DNA of 64,000 nt from Palsa-513 sp036510225 (GTDB taxonomy: Bacteria; Actinomycetota; Thermoleophilia; Solirubrobacterales; Solirubrobacteraceae): assembly GCA_036510225.1 (NCBI GenBank), contig DATCEH010000092.1, positions 62,001 through 126,000 of the forward strand, read 5' to 3'. Both the position numbers and the translations under genes were made by a program. Numbering within the stretch: position 1 is the first letter of the stretch; each line of letters begins with the position of its first letter. Positions 51,687 through 59,963 of this stretch are shown piece after piece. A model generated the notes under the pieces. The model saw only the letters and a program-made list of their open reading frames with translations, made no database searches and was not told the origin of the DNA.

Positions 51687-52726
51687 GCGAGATGCCGGTG
51701 CCGCCGCCCGAGCTCGCCGCCTATGTGGCCGCCTGCTCCGACGGCGACCCGGTCAGGCTGTACCTCGGACACGGGGCGATCCTCGCCCGCGGGCTGCTCG
51801 CCCACTTCCCGGAGGATCTCGCCCTGAGTGGCGAGCGGGTGCTCGACTTCGGCTGCGGGTCGGGGCGCTTCCTGCGCCACCTCGTCAACGCCGGGACCGG
51901 CGCGGCATTCGAGGGCGCGGACATCGACGCTGCGTGCATCGACTGGCTCGAACGTCACCTTCCGCCACCCCACACCGCGTTTCGCAACGCGGCAACTCCT
52001 CCCCTGCCACGCCCGGACGGCCACTACGCGCTGATCTACGCGACCTCCGTGTTCACCCACCTCACCGACACCTGGGCCGCCTGGATCTGCGAGCTCCATC
52101 GCCTGCTCGCCGACGGCGGTGTGCTGATCGCGACAACGCTCGACGAGGCGGCCGGCGTCGACTTCGACGAGGACCCGTGGGATGACGCGCGGATCGGCAT
52201 GCTCGTGCTCGGGCCCGGCCGGCCATGGGTCGCCGGTGGGCCGATGGTGCTCCACTCCGAGTGGTGGATCCGCGCCCATTGGGGCCGCGCCTTCGACGTG
52301 CTCGACTTTCATCCCGGCACGGGCAGCGACTTCGGCCAGGCGATCGTCGTGATGCGCAAGCGCCCGGGCGCGATCACGCCGGAGGAGCTCGAGCGGATCG
52401 AGCCCGACGAGCCCCGCGAGCTCTCGGCTCTGATCCACGCCGTCCGCCGCGCCGGTCAGGAGAGCGTCAGCCTCAACGCTGACCACGATGCCTACAGCGT
52501 CGCCTACCAGACCGAGGCGACGCGCAGCAGGCGGCTCGAGCTCGAGAACGCCGAGCTCGCCCGGCGGCTCGCGGATGCCGAGTCCCAGCTCGCCGCCGCC
52601 CGGCGCGGGCCGCAGGCCCTGGTCAACCTGCTCGGCGCGCTGCGCTCCAGAGCACGGGTCCTCAGCCGCCGCTGGCCGGGTAGAGGCGGGGGACGCGGGT
52701 CGGGCAGTAGAGCTCGTACGCGCTGA
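51683..52726 (+). CDS. methyltransferase with C-terminal coiled coil
   Basis: A 347-residue protein from GTG at 51683, overlapping the previous stop (GTGA). The SAM domain (about 50-220) reads VLDFGCGSGRFLRHLVNAGT, YALIYATSVFTHLTDTWAAW and LHRLLADGGVLIATT. From about residue 280 there is a coiled coil (RRLELENAELARRLADAESQLA) and a basic tail. It ends the exporter operon. Its last 65 bp overlap the end of the convergent GT-C gene. A chain-capping role like WbdD is possible. Confidence 0.87.
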   Translation: MSEMPVPPPELAAYVAACSDGDPVRLYLGHGAILARGLLAHFPEDLALSGERVLDFGCGSGRFLRHLVNAGTGAAFEGADIDAACIDWLERHLPPPHTAFRNAATPPLPRPDGHYALIYATSVFTHLTDTWAAWICELHRLLADGGVLIATTLDEAAGVDFDEDPWDDARIGMLVLGPGRPWVAGGPMVLHSEWWIRAHWGRAFDVLDFHPGTGSDFGQAIVVMRKRPGAITPEELERIEPDEPRELSALIHAVRRAGQESVSLNADHDAYSVAYQTEATRSRRLELENAELARRLADAESQLAAARRGPQALVNLLGALRSRARVLSRRWPGRGGGRGSGSRARTR

Positions 52727-54767
52727 ACGGCTTGACGGCGTCTCCGAGCACGACATAGAGACCGGTGCCGTCGGGGAAGCCCACGCACGCCGGGGGGTTT
52801 CCGGGGCCGTCGGCATGGCGGAACATGAACGCATCGTGCGGGCCCAGCGTGGCCGGCGAGTAGGTCGCCGGGAGGCTCAGTCCCGACGCGGCGGCGAGCT
52901 TGGCCAAGGGTCCCGCCGCGAAGAACGGAACATCCGAGCTCGGCGCGTCGAACTCGACCAGCGCGACGCCCTGGCGGTGCATCGCGCTCATCACGGCGGC
53001 GATCCTCGACTGATACGGCTGGGGAATCTGCGACTCGAGCTGCGCCGTCACGTCGGGGCTCAGGGGAGCCGTCCGCCGGTAGGTCTCGGGCGTATGGCCC
53101 GGGCAGAGGAACGTATCGGTCTCGAGCGGCTGGGCGGCGTTGCCGACCACGACGTAGACGCCGCTGCCGTCGTCCATTCGCCGGCACGGCGGCGGATCGC
53201 CGGCGACCGGGAAATGACGCAGCAGGAAGGCGCCGTGCGGGCCGAGGTTCGCCGGGTCGTATGCGTCGGTCGGCGCGAGTCCCGCTTCGAGTGCGCGGAC
53301 CTGGAGGCCCGAGGTGTTGAAGTCGATCGCGTCCGCGCTGCCGCCGTCGAACGTCACGCTCCGGATGCCGGCCCGCCTCAAGGCGCTCATCAGCGACGGG
53401 ATCCGCCCGTCGGTCCCCGGCCCGCCGCGCAGCCAGCCGTCCGGCGAGTACGCGGTCAGGACACGCTGGAAGGTCGCGTTCGCCGCGGCCCCCGGCAGCG
53501 TGACCCGCTCGGGGTGACCGACCCCGGCCGAGACGCCGACGAGGTTCACCAGTACGACCACGCCGAGCACGGCGGTTGCCGCCCGCCGGATCCGTGGGCG
53601 CGCGACGGCGATCCAGCCGGCCCCGAGAACGGCGACGAAGACCAGCTCCGGAAGCGAATAGCGGGCGTCCTTGTGGACGATCAGCGTCGTGCCGACCCAG
53701 GCCACGACGATCCCGGCCAACAGCTCCACGCGCAGGTCGGCCGCGCGGGGCGCTCGGAGGAGGTCGCGTACGGCGAGGCAGGTCCCGACGACGAAGAAGA
53801 CGACCAGCGGAACGAGGAGCTGGATGTTGAGTGCGTCCCAGAAGTAGTAGGCCAGGCTCTCCGCCGAGAACCGGCTCGGCGCGGTGTACGCGGTGGCGGT
53901 CGCGTCGTGCTCGGCGACGAGTCCCCTCAGCTCGTGGGCGTGGTAGACGTACCACGGACCCGCGATGACCGCCAGGCCGATCGCGAACGCGGCGAGCCCG
54001 CGCCAGTGCCGCCAGCCGCCGCGCGCGAAGGCGACCAGGAGGACGCCGGCGAAGAACAGCACGGACGTCTGCTTGGTCAGCATCGCCAGGCCGCAGAGCA
54101 CGCCCGCCAGCCCGGCGAGGCCGGTCCGCTCGAAGCGGTTGCTCGCGAGGGTCGCCCAGACGCCCGCGGCGACGAGCGCCGCCTGCTCGGGGTCGAGCAG
54201 GAACTCGTGCATCTCGGAGACGATCATCGGCGTGCCGAGCGCGAACAGCGCGGCGAGCAGGCCGGCGCGCGTCTGGCCGTAGACGAGCGTGCCGATCCCG
54301 TAGCAGGACGCCGCGAGCAGCGGCACGAAGACGATGTTCGACGCGAGGATCACCGACCCCGGATGCAGGCCGCCGACGATCAGCCCGAGCGCGCCGACGA
54401 TGTGCCCGAGCGGCGGGTAGGTGTTGAAGTCGGTGAACGGCGCCGTCAGGTGACCGCTCTGGACCTCGGCGCGCACGTTGTTCGCGAGCACGGTGTGCAG
54501 GCCGTTGTCCCAGTCCTGGACGCGGTCGTCGGCGCTCACCCACCAGATCGTCGTCCCGACGAACACGAAGACCGCCGCGATCGCCAGCCGGATATCGAGC
54601 CCGGCCGTCGAAACCGCGGCTCGGAAACCCCGAGCCGATCCGCGGGCCGGGACGCCGCCGGCCTGGACGCCGGCCGGGACGCCGCCTGCCGGAACGCCGC
54701 CGGCCGGGACGCCGCCGACCGGGACGCCGCCGGCCGGGGTGCCCTCAGACGACCCGGCCGGGCTCAC
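52662..54767 (-). CDS. GT39-like membrane glycosyltransferase (GT-C)
   Basis: A 701-residue polytopic protein from GTG at 54767, coupled to the upstream methyltransferase (GTGA). After a Gly/Val/Pro/Ala repeat N-terminus come about 11 helices; the first loop has VQDWDNGLHTVLANNVRAEV and FNTYPPLGHIVGALGL, typical of ArnT/PMT-like GT-C enzymes that use polyprenyl-linked sugars outside the membrane. Two related soluble segments follow (GPHGAFLLRHFPVAGDPPPC and GPHDAFMFRHADGPGNPPAC), a duplicated extracytoplasmic domain. Its 3' end overlaps the convergent methyltransferase by 65 bp. Confidence 0.83.
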   Translation of the reverse strand: MSPAGSSEGTPAGGVPVGGVPAGGVPAGGVPAGVQAGGVPARGSARGFRAAVSTAGLDIRLAIAAVFVFVGTTIWWVSADDRVQDWDNGLHTVLANNVRAEVQSGHLTAPFTDFNTYPPLGHIVGALGLIVGGLHPGSVILASNIVFVPLLAASCYGIGTLVYGQTRAGLLAALFALGTPMIVSEMHEFLLDPEQAALVAAGVWATLASNRFERTGLAGLAGVLCGLAMLTKQTSVLFFAGVLLVAFARGGWRHWRGLAAFAIGLAVIAGPWYVYHAHELRGLVAEHDATATAYTAPSRFSAESLAYYFWDALNIQLLVPLVVFFVVGTCLAVRDLLRAPRAADLRVELLAGIVVAWVGTTLIVHKDARYSLPELVFVAVLGAGWIAVARPRIRRAATAVLGVVVLVNLVGVSAGVGHPERVTLPGAAANATFQRVLTAYSPDGWLRGGPGTDGRIPSLMSALRRAGIRSVTFDGGSADAIDFNTSGLQVRALEAGLAPTDAYDPANLGPHGAFLLRHFPVAGDPPPCRRMDDGSGVYVVVGNAAQPLETDTFLCPGHTPETYRRTAPLSPDVTAQLESQIPQPYQSRIAAVMSAMHRQGVALVEFDAPSSDVPFFAAGPLAKLAAASGLSLPATYSPATLGPHDAFMFRHADGPGNPPACVGFPDGTGLYVVLGDAVKPFSAYELYCPTRVPRLYPASGG
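54650..54745. repeat. 15-bp repeat encoding Gly-Gly-Val-Pro-Ala
   Basis: Six to seven imperfect copies of GGGACGCCGCCGGCC within the N-terminus of the membrane glycosyltransferase, encoding a G-G-V-P-A-like spacer before the first helix. Confidence 0.8.
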
Positions 54768-55921
54768 CCGCGATAGCCGACGAAGTTGATCGCCGCCGGC
54801 GCGTCGAGGCGGAGCTCGACCTCCCGCTCGGGTGAGTCGAGCGCAAGCACGACGTAGCCGGCGCCGCCCGGCGGCCCGGTGACGATCGCGCTCGCCTGAC
54901 CCGTCGCTCCCCTGACCTCGACCTCGATCGGCTCGCCGGTTCCGATCACACCGACCATCAACTCGCGGGAGGGCGCCCGCAGACGGGCGTGGAGGCGGGC
55001 GCCGTCTGCCAGATGAAGGGTCTCGTTGGGCGCGTAGGCGACCTTCTGGCTCGTCCGGGTGTCCATCATCCACGGCCGGATGAACGACGGCGGGCCGGGC
55101 AGGGCGATCGGGCTGAGGATCAGGTCGAGCCAGTACCTGCCGAACACGGGCGCCAGATCCGGGCGGTACTCCTCGAGCCCACGCGCGAGGCGCTGCTCGT
55201 CGGGCTGAACGGGTCGCACGCCCATCAGGAGGGGGTCGTAGTTGGAGGCGATCACGTGACGGCGCAGGTCGCCGAAGGCGAGCTCGAACTCGTGGAAGCT
55301 GACCCCCCGGCCCCAACGCGCCAGCGCCTCGCGGGCGGCCGGCCCGCCCCGGCCGGCGGCGTCGGCCATCGCCGCGGTGAAGTCTCCTCGCCGGGAGTTG
55401 CGGGCGTAGCGCAGGGCGAGGTCGTCGGGCAGCTGGGAGAAGTACGGCATCTGGGCCGTGTGATGGTCGAAGTCGATCAGCCGGTTGGGCGCCTCGCAGA
55501 CGACGATGACCCCGTCGCGGCGGACGACGCGCCGCGCCAGCGCGAGGACGTCGAGGCGTTCGGGCACCGTCAGGTGCTCGACGACCGCGTAGAGCAGGAA
55601 GACGTCGACCTCGCCGGCGAAGCGCTCGACCTCCGCGGCGATCGTCTCGACCGGGGCGTGGTGGAGCTCGGCGTTGTCGAGGCCGGCGTAGGCCAGGACC
55701 TGCCGGCCGAGGTCGACGGCCGATTCGTCGATGTCGAAGCCGATGTGCCGGCCGGCCCGGGCGGCGAACGCCCGGCTGACGAAGCCCATCCCGCAGCCGT
55801 ACTCGAGCACCGTCCGGCCGGCCAGCGAGCAGACCTGCTCGATCCAGGGGATCAGGCTTCCGGCGGCGGCATCGAAGCGGCCGTCGGTGTCGATGATCCC
55901 CGGCATCAGCTCGGTGCCCAT
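54764..55921 (-). CDS. SAM-dependent methyltransferase with C-terminal extension
   Basis: A 385-residue protein. SAM domain at about 25-160: RTVLEYGCGMGFVSRAFAAR, HIGFDIDESAVDLGRQVLAY, DVFLLYAVVEHLTVPERLDV and DGVIVVCEAPNRLIDFDHHT. The rest includes a region with RRGDFTAAMADAAGRGGPAA and a beta-rich C-terminal domain of about 90 residues (ASAIVTGPPGGAGYVVLALD). The ATG at 55921 is 7 nt from a TAAGCT hexamer, so longer in-frame starts are rejected. Confidence 0.87.
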   Translation of the reverse strand: MGTELMPGIIDTDGRFDAAAGSLIPWIEQVCSLAGRTVLEYGCGMGFVSRAFAARAGRHIGFDIDESAVDLGRQVLAYAGLDNAELHHAPVETIAAEVERFAGEVDVFLLYAVVEHLTVPERLDVLALARRVVRRDGVIVVCEAPNRLIDFDHHTAQMPYFSQLPDDLALRYARNSRRGDFTAAMADAAGRGGPAAREALARWGRGVSFHEFELAFGDLRRHVIASNYDPLLMGVRPVQPDEQRLARGLEEYRPDLAPVFGRYWLDLILSPIALPGPPSFIRPWMMDTRTSQKVAYAPNETLHLADGARLHARLRAPSRELMVGVIGTGEPIEVEVRGATGQASAIVTGPPGGAGYVVLALDSPEREVELRLDAPAAINFVGYRG

Positions 55922-55928
55922 CGGGCGG

Positions 55929-55934
55929 AGCTTA
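55929..55934 (-). promoter_or_regulatory. -10 hexamer TAAGCT before methyltransferase
   Basis: On the complement TAAGCT ends exactly 7 nt before the ATG at 55921. Confidence 0.6.
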
Positions 55935-56034
55935 ACGGCCGGGTGGCGGGCGACTATCATGGCCGCGTCCGCCCGGGTCTCCGCTGGCTGCCGAGCACCC
56001 GCGCACCGCGATCGCACTGAAGGAGCAGCAGACC

Positions 56035-56925
56035 TTGGAGATCTTCGACGACTCCGCGTGGCAGATGTCCTGGGGAGAGCGGGCCGCGTTCGAGGGACTG
56101 CTGGCCCAGTGCAAGCCGGCGCTGGCAATCGAGATCGGCAGCGCGGATGGTGCGGCGCTGGCGCAGATCGCCCGGCACGCCGGCGAGGTCCACTCGTTCG
56201 ACCTGCTGCGGCCGGCGGCCGCCACCGAGCACTTCCCGGACGTGACCTTCCACACCGGCGACTCGCACGCCCTCCTGCCTGAGCTGCTCGCCGGGCTGGC
56301 GGCCGACGGGCGTAAGGTCGACTTCGCGCTGGTCAACGGGGATCACTCGCCGTCGGGGGTCCGCCGCGACGTCGAGGACCTGCTCGATTCGCCGGCCGTC
56401 TGCGACACGGTGATCCTCGTCCACGACTCGACCAACGAGCGGGTCCGCGAGGGGCTCGACGCGATCCGCTTCGCCGCCTGGCCCAAGGTCGCCTTCGTCG
56501 AGCTCGACTTCGTCGCCGGCTACATGGTTCGGGAGGAGCGCCTCCGGCACGAGCTGTGGGGCGGCTTTGCGATCGTCATGGTCGACTCGACGCGGCGGCG
56601 GTACCGGACCGGCTCGGTGACCGACGACCGGTGCTACCCGGCGGCCGAGCTGTTGGCGACCGCCCGCGAGATGGTGCTCGCCCGCGAGCACGGGCAGGAT
56701 CTGTCGGCCGCGCTCGAGGTCGTCGCCGGCGGCGACACGCCGACCCGCCTGATCGCCGAGCTTGAGACCGAGCTGGCCGCGGCGACCGCCGAGATCGAGC
56801 GACTGAGCAGCGTGTCGCGACATCACGAGGCCCTCTGGAACTCGCTGATGGACTCGTGGAGCTGGCGGATCACCGAGCCGGTGCGCAGCGCGAAGGACCG
56901 GCTCCGGGGGAAGCTGCCGCTGTGA
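56035..56925 (+). CDS. class I methyltransferase with coiled-coil tail
   Basis: A 296-residue protein from TTG at 56035, preceded by AAGGAG. The SAM-like fold reads PALAIEIGSADGAALAQIAR, VHSFDLLRPAAATEH and VDFALVNGDHSPSGVRRDVE with VILVHDSTNERVREGL, similar to CmcI/TylF-type methyltransferases. The last 60 residues are a coiled coil (ELETELAAATAEIERLSSVS) plus DSWSWRITEPVRSAKDRLRG, an end-motif frequent in glycan-biosynthesis proteins. GTGA-coupled to the next gene. Confidence 0.82.
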   Translation: MEIFDDSAWQMSWGERAAFEGLLAQCKPALAIEIGSADGAALAQIARHAGEVHSFDLLRPAAATEHFPDVTFHTGDSHALLPELLAGLAADGRKVDFALVNGDHSPSGVRRDVEDLLDSPAVCDTVILVHDSTNERVREGLDAIRFAAWPKVAFVELDFVAGYMVREERLRHELWGGFAIVMVDSTRRRYRTGSVTDDRCYPAAELLATAREMVLAREHGQDLSAALEVVAGGDTPTRLIAELETELAAATAEIERLSSVSRHHEALWNSLMDSWSWRITEPVRSAKDRLRGKLPL

Positions 56926-58961
56926 CGACCGAGCCCCGGCGAGCCGTGCTCCGGCGACCTCGGTTCGCGCTCGTCTCGCGAGAGGTCTTTCCGTTCGGCG
57001 GCGGCGGGATCGGCTTCTACGTCAACTCGAGCGCCCACCTGCTGGCCGGGATCGGCGAGGTCAAGATCTTCACGACGAGCTCCCACCGGGAGAGCTACGA
57101 ACGGATGCGCGATGCCGGCGACCCCCGCGTCCCGCCCAACGATGTCGAGCTGGTCTTCGTCGACGAGGCCGAGCCCGAGCAGATCGGCGGCTTCTTCTCG
57201 GCGATGCACCTCTACAGCTCGAACATCCTCGACGCCCTCCACGCGACCTACGGCGACCACGGCCCCGACCTGATCGAGTTCGCCGACTACCTCGCCGAGG
57301 GTGCGGTCACCGTCCAGGCCCGCCGCGGCGGGGATCGGCTGCTCGCGGACACGCTGGTCGCGATCCGGCTCCACACGACGGCCGAGATCGCGACCGTGCT
57401 CGACGGCTGCCTCGACCAGGACTTCGCAAGCCGGGCGACCTCCGCGCTGGAGCGCCTCGCCCTGCGCGACGCGGACGCCCTGATCTACCAGGGCGGCGAC
57501 GTCCTCGCCAGCTACCAGCGCTTCTACGGAGCAGACCAGCTCGCCCCGGCCCATTGCTTCCGCTACCCGTTCGTCCGCTGGGCCGAGGTCTCCCGGCCGG
57601 AGGAGCCACGCGATCAGACGCTCCCGCTCCGCCTGCTCTATCTCGGCCGGCTCGAGCGCCGCAAGGGCGTGCAGAACCTGCTCCGGGCGATGGCCGGGGT
57701 CGGCGGCGGCGATGTCCAGCTGACGCTGCTCGGCGGCGACACCGACACGGCTCCGCTGGGGACGTCGATGGAGAGCACGCTGCGGATGCTCGCCGACGGC
57801 GACGGCCGGATCGAGTTCAGGCCGTCGGTGTCGCTGGTCGAGATGCAGGCGGCCCTGCGTGATTGCGACGCCGTCGTCCTCCCGTCGCTCTGGGAGTCGT
57901 GGCCGTACGTCGCGCTCGAGGCGCTCCAGGCCAACCGGCCGATCATCGCCACGCCGGTCGGCGGCTTCGTCGAGATCGTCCGGCCGGGGGCGAGCGGCTG
58001 GCTGACCGAGGACACCGGATCCGAGAGCCTCGCGACGCTGATCGAGCGCCTCCTCTACAGCCGGGAGGAGGTCGAGCGCGTCCGCCTCGAAGGCCTGCCG
58101 GCCGGTGTCTTCGCGGAGCTCGTCGACCCCGAGCCGATCATCGCCGGGTACCGCCGGCTGCTCGACGGCCCCGGCCGTTGGCGTCCGGCCGCCGCGGCCC
58201 GGCGGATCTCGAGCGCGACCGTCGCCGCGCCGCCCGAGCCGGTCGTCTCCGTCGTGATCCCGTACTACCGGCTGGCCGCCCACATCGCCGAGACCGTCGC
58301 GTCGGCCTTCGCCCAGACGCACGCGTCGATCGAGGTGATCCTCGTCAACGACGGATCGTTCACCGAGGCGGACTGGATCATCGCCGAGCTCGCCGCCGAG
58401 TACCCCCTGACCGTGCTCTCCCAGCTCAACAGCGGCCTCGGGTCGGCCCGTAACTTCGGCATCACCCAGTCACGCGGGCGCTACGTCGTCCCGCTCGACG
58501 CCGACAACATGCTCGAGCCGACCTTCATCGAGCGCACGCTCGAGATCCTCGAGGCCAACCCGCGGGTCGCCTACGCGACGACGTGGTCGCGATACATCGA
58601 CGCACGCGGTCGCGAGCTCGAGCCGCCGAACATCGGCTATCAGCCGATCGGCAACGACTCGCCGATGATCGAGCGCGACAACATCGCCGGCGACGCGATC
58701 TCACTGATGCGCCGCTGGCTGTTTGACGCCGGGTTCACCTACAGCGAGGACCTCGTCAGCTACGAGGATTGGGACCTCTACAGGCGGCTGCACCGGGCCG
58801 GTCACTTCGGGATCGTGATACCCGAGCGACTGTTCCGCTACCGCGTACGTAAGGATTCCATGATCCGCCAGCTCGGCTTCCCCCACACTGAGCGCCTGTA
58901 CGGCGAGATGGCCGCCGGCGTCCGCGAAAGAGAGGTTCGATGGGAGTCCAAGAGAGGCTGA
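56922..58961 (+). CDS. GT4-GT2 fusion glycosyltransferase
   Basis: A 679-residue enzyme from GTG at 56922. First a GT4 domain (about 12-410): SREVFPFGGGGIGFYVNSSA, LLYLGRLERRKGVQNLLRAM, AVVLPSLWESWPYVALEALQ and PIIATPVGGFVEIV. Then a GT2 domain (about 440-660): VSVVIPYYRLAAHIAETVAS, VILVNDGSFTEADWIIAELA, NSGLGSARNFGITQSRGRYV with VVPLDADNML (DxD), and LVSYEDWDLYRRLHRAGHFG. The order is opposite to the GT2-GT4 protein at 49464. The next gene begins 22 bp before its stop. Confidence 0.89.
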   Translation: MTTEPRRAVLRRPRFALVSREVFPFGGGGIGFYVNSSAHLLAGIGEVKIFTTSSHRESYERMRDAGDPRVPPNDVELVFVDEAEPEQIGGFFSAMHLYSSNILDALHATYGDHGPDLIEFADYLAEGAVTVQARRGGDRLLADTLVAIRLHTTAEIATVLDGCLDQDFASRATSALERLALRDADALIYQGGDVLASYQRFYGADQLAPAHCFRYPFVRWAEVSRPEEPRDQTLPLRLLYLGRLERRKGVQNLLRAMAGVGGGDVQLTLLGGDTDTAPLGTSMESTLRMLADGDGRIEFRPSVSLVEMQAALRDCDAVVLPSLWESWPYVALEALQANRPIIATPVGGFVEIVRPGASGWLTEDTGSESLATLIERLLYSREEVERVRLEGLPAGVFAELVDPEPIIAGYRRLLDGPGRWRPAAAARRISSATVAAPPEPVVSVVIPYYRLAAHIAETVASAFAQTHASIEVILVNDGSFTEADWIIAELAAEYPLTVLSQLNSGLGSARNFGITQSRGRYVVPLDADNMLEPTFIERTLEILEANPRVAYATTWSRYIDARGRELEPPNIGYQPIGNDSPMIERDNIAGDAISLMRRWLFDAGFTYSEDLVSYEDWDLYRRLHRAGHFGIVIPERLFRYRVRKDSMIRQLGFPHTERLYGEMAAGVREREVRWESKRG

Positions 58962-59950
58962 CACTCCAGGCGATCGGTCAGCCGACCCTGATCGCCGCGG
59001 AGCACGTCCACCGCTACGAGTTCGCCGCCGCCCTCTGCCCGGGCGCCCGGGTGCTCGATCTGTGCTGCGGCGCGGGCTACGGCGGGGAGATCATCGCCGG
59101 CACCGCCCGCAGCGTCCATGGCGTCGACTATGACGTCGCGACGATCGACCTCGCGGCCAGCACGCTCGGCCACAACCCCCAGCTCACCTTCGAGACGTCC
59201 GACGCGACGAGGTTCCTGCGCGGCGACCTCGCCGGCCGGTTCGACGCGATCGTCTGCTTCGAGGGGCTCGAGCACCTGCCCGACTCGGGCGACGCCCTGC
59301 GCGAGCTGCGCCGCCACGCCGCGGCCGGGATCGCCGTGATCTGCTCGGTCCCCAACAGCCGGGGGATGGGCGAGGAGAACGAGTTCCATGTGACCGACTT
59401 CGGCTACGACGAGGCCGGTGTCGCATTCGCCGGCTTCCCCGACGCGGTCATCGTCCGCCAGTATCTCGCCGAGGGATCGGTGATCATCCTCGACGGGTCC
59501 GCCGAGCTCGACGCCCGCCTGCATGGTGTCGAGCGGGCCGAGCCGCAGTACGCCAACCACTTCATCCTCGTCTCCGGGATCGCCGAGGAGACGCTCGGCG
59601 GGATCCATCGCGGGCGCATGCAGCTGGCGATGGCGCCCAACTACAACCGGTACATGCACGACCTCGAGCGGGCGAACGTCCAGCTCCGCCGACGCAACCA
59701 CGAGCTCGCCCGCGGACTGCTCGGCAAGGCCGCGTCGGCCGCGCCGTCGTACGTCCGCAAGGCCGAGCAGCGGATCGCCGAGCTCGAGTCCCAGCTCGGC
59801 GACCAGCAGCGCATCGAGCACGAGCTCGAGCACGAGCGGCGGGCCGCCCGCCGGCTCGCCGAGGAGCTCAAGGACGCTCAGCTGCAGGTCAAGATCGCCG
59901 CCGGCCGCCGCGGCGGGACGCTCGCGCGGATCGCCGACCGGCTCCGCTGA
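58940..59950 (+). CDS. methyltransferase with C-terminal coiled coil
   Basis: A 336-residue protein preceded by AGAGAGG. The SAM domain: GARVLDLCCGAGYGGEIIAG, VHGVDYDVATIDLAA, FDAIVCFEGLEHLPDSGDAL. From about residue 235 the protein becomes a long helix with heptads (YNRYMHDLERANVQLRRRNH, KAEQRIAELESQLGDQQRIE, HELEHERRAARRLAEELKDA). Methyltransferase head plus coiled-coil rod is the layout of WbdD-like chain terminators. Last gene of its operon. Confidence 0.87.
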   Translation: MGVQERLTLQAIGQPTLIAAEHVHRYEFAAALCPGARVLDLCCGAGYGGEIIAGTARSVHGVDYDVATIDLAASTLGHNPQLTFETSDATRFLRGDLAGRFDAIVCFEGLEHLPDSGDALRELRRHAAAGIAVICSVPNSRGMGEENEFHVTDFGYDEAGVAFAGFPDAVIVRQYLAEGSVIILDGSAELDARLHGVERAEPQYANHFILVSGIAEETLGGIHRGRMQLAMAPNYNRYMHDLERANVQLRRRNHELARGLLGKAASAAPSYVRKAEQRIAELESQLGDQQRIEHELEHERRAARRLAEELKDAQLQVKIAAGRRGGTLARIADRLR

Positions 59951-59963
59951 CGCCGGATACCGG

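Noticed and set aside
54767..55316. Longer N-terminus for the GT39-like protein (start at 55316)
   Set aside because: The extra residues are the antisense of the methyltransferase gene; the GTG at 54767 forms a GTGA overlap.
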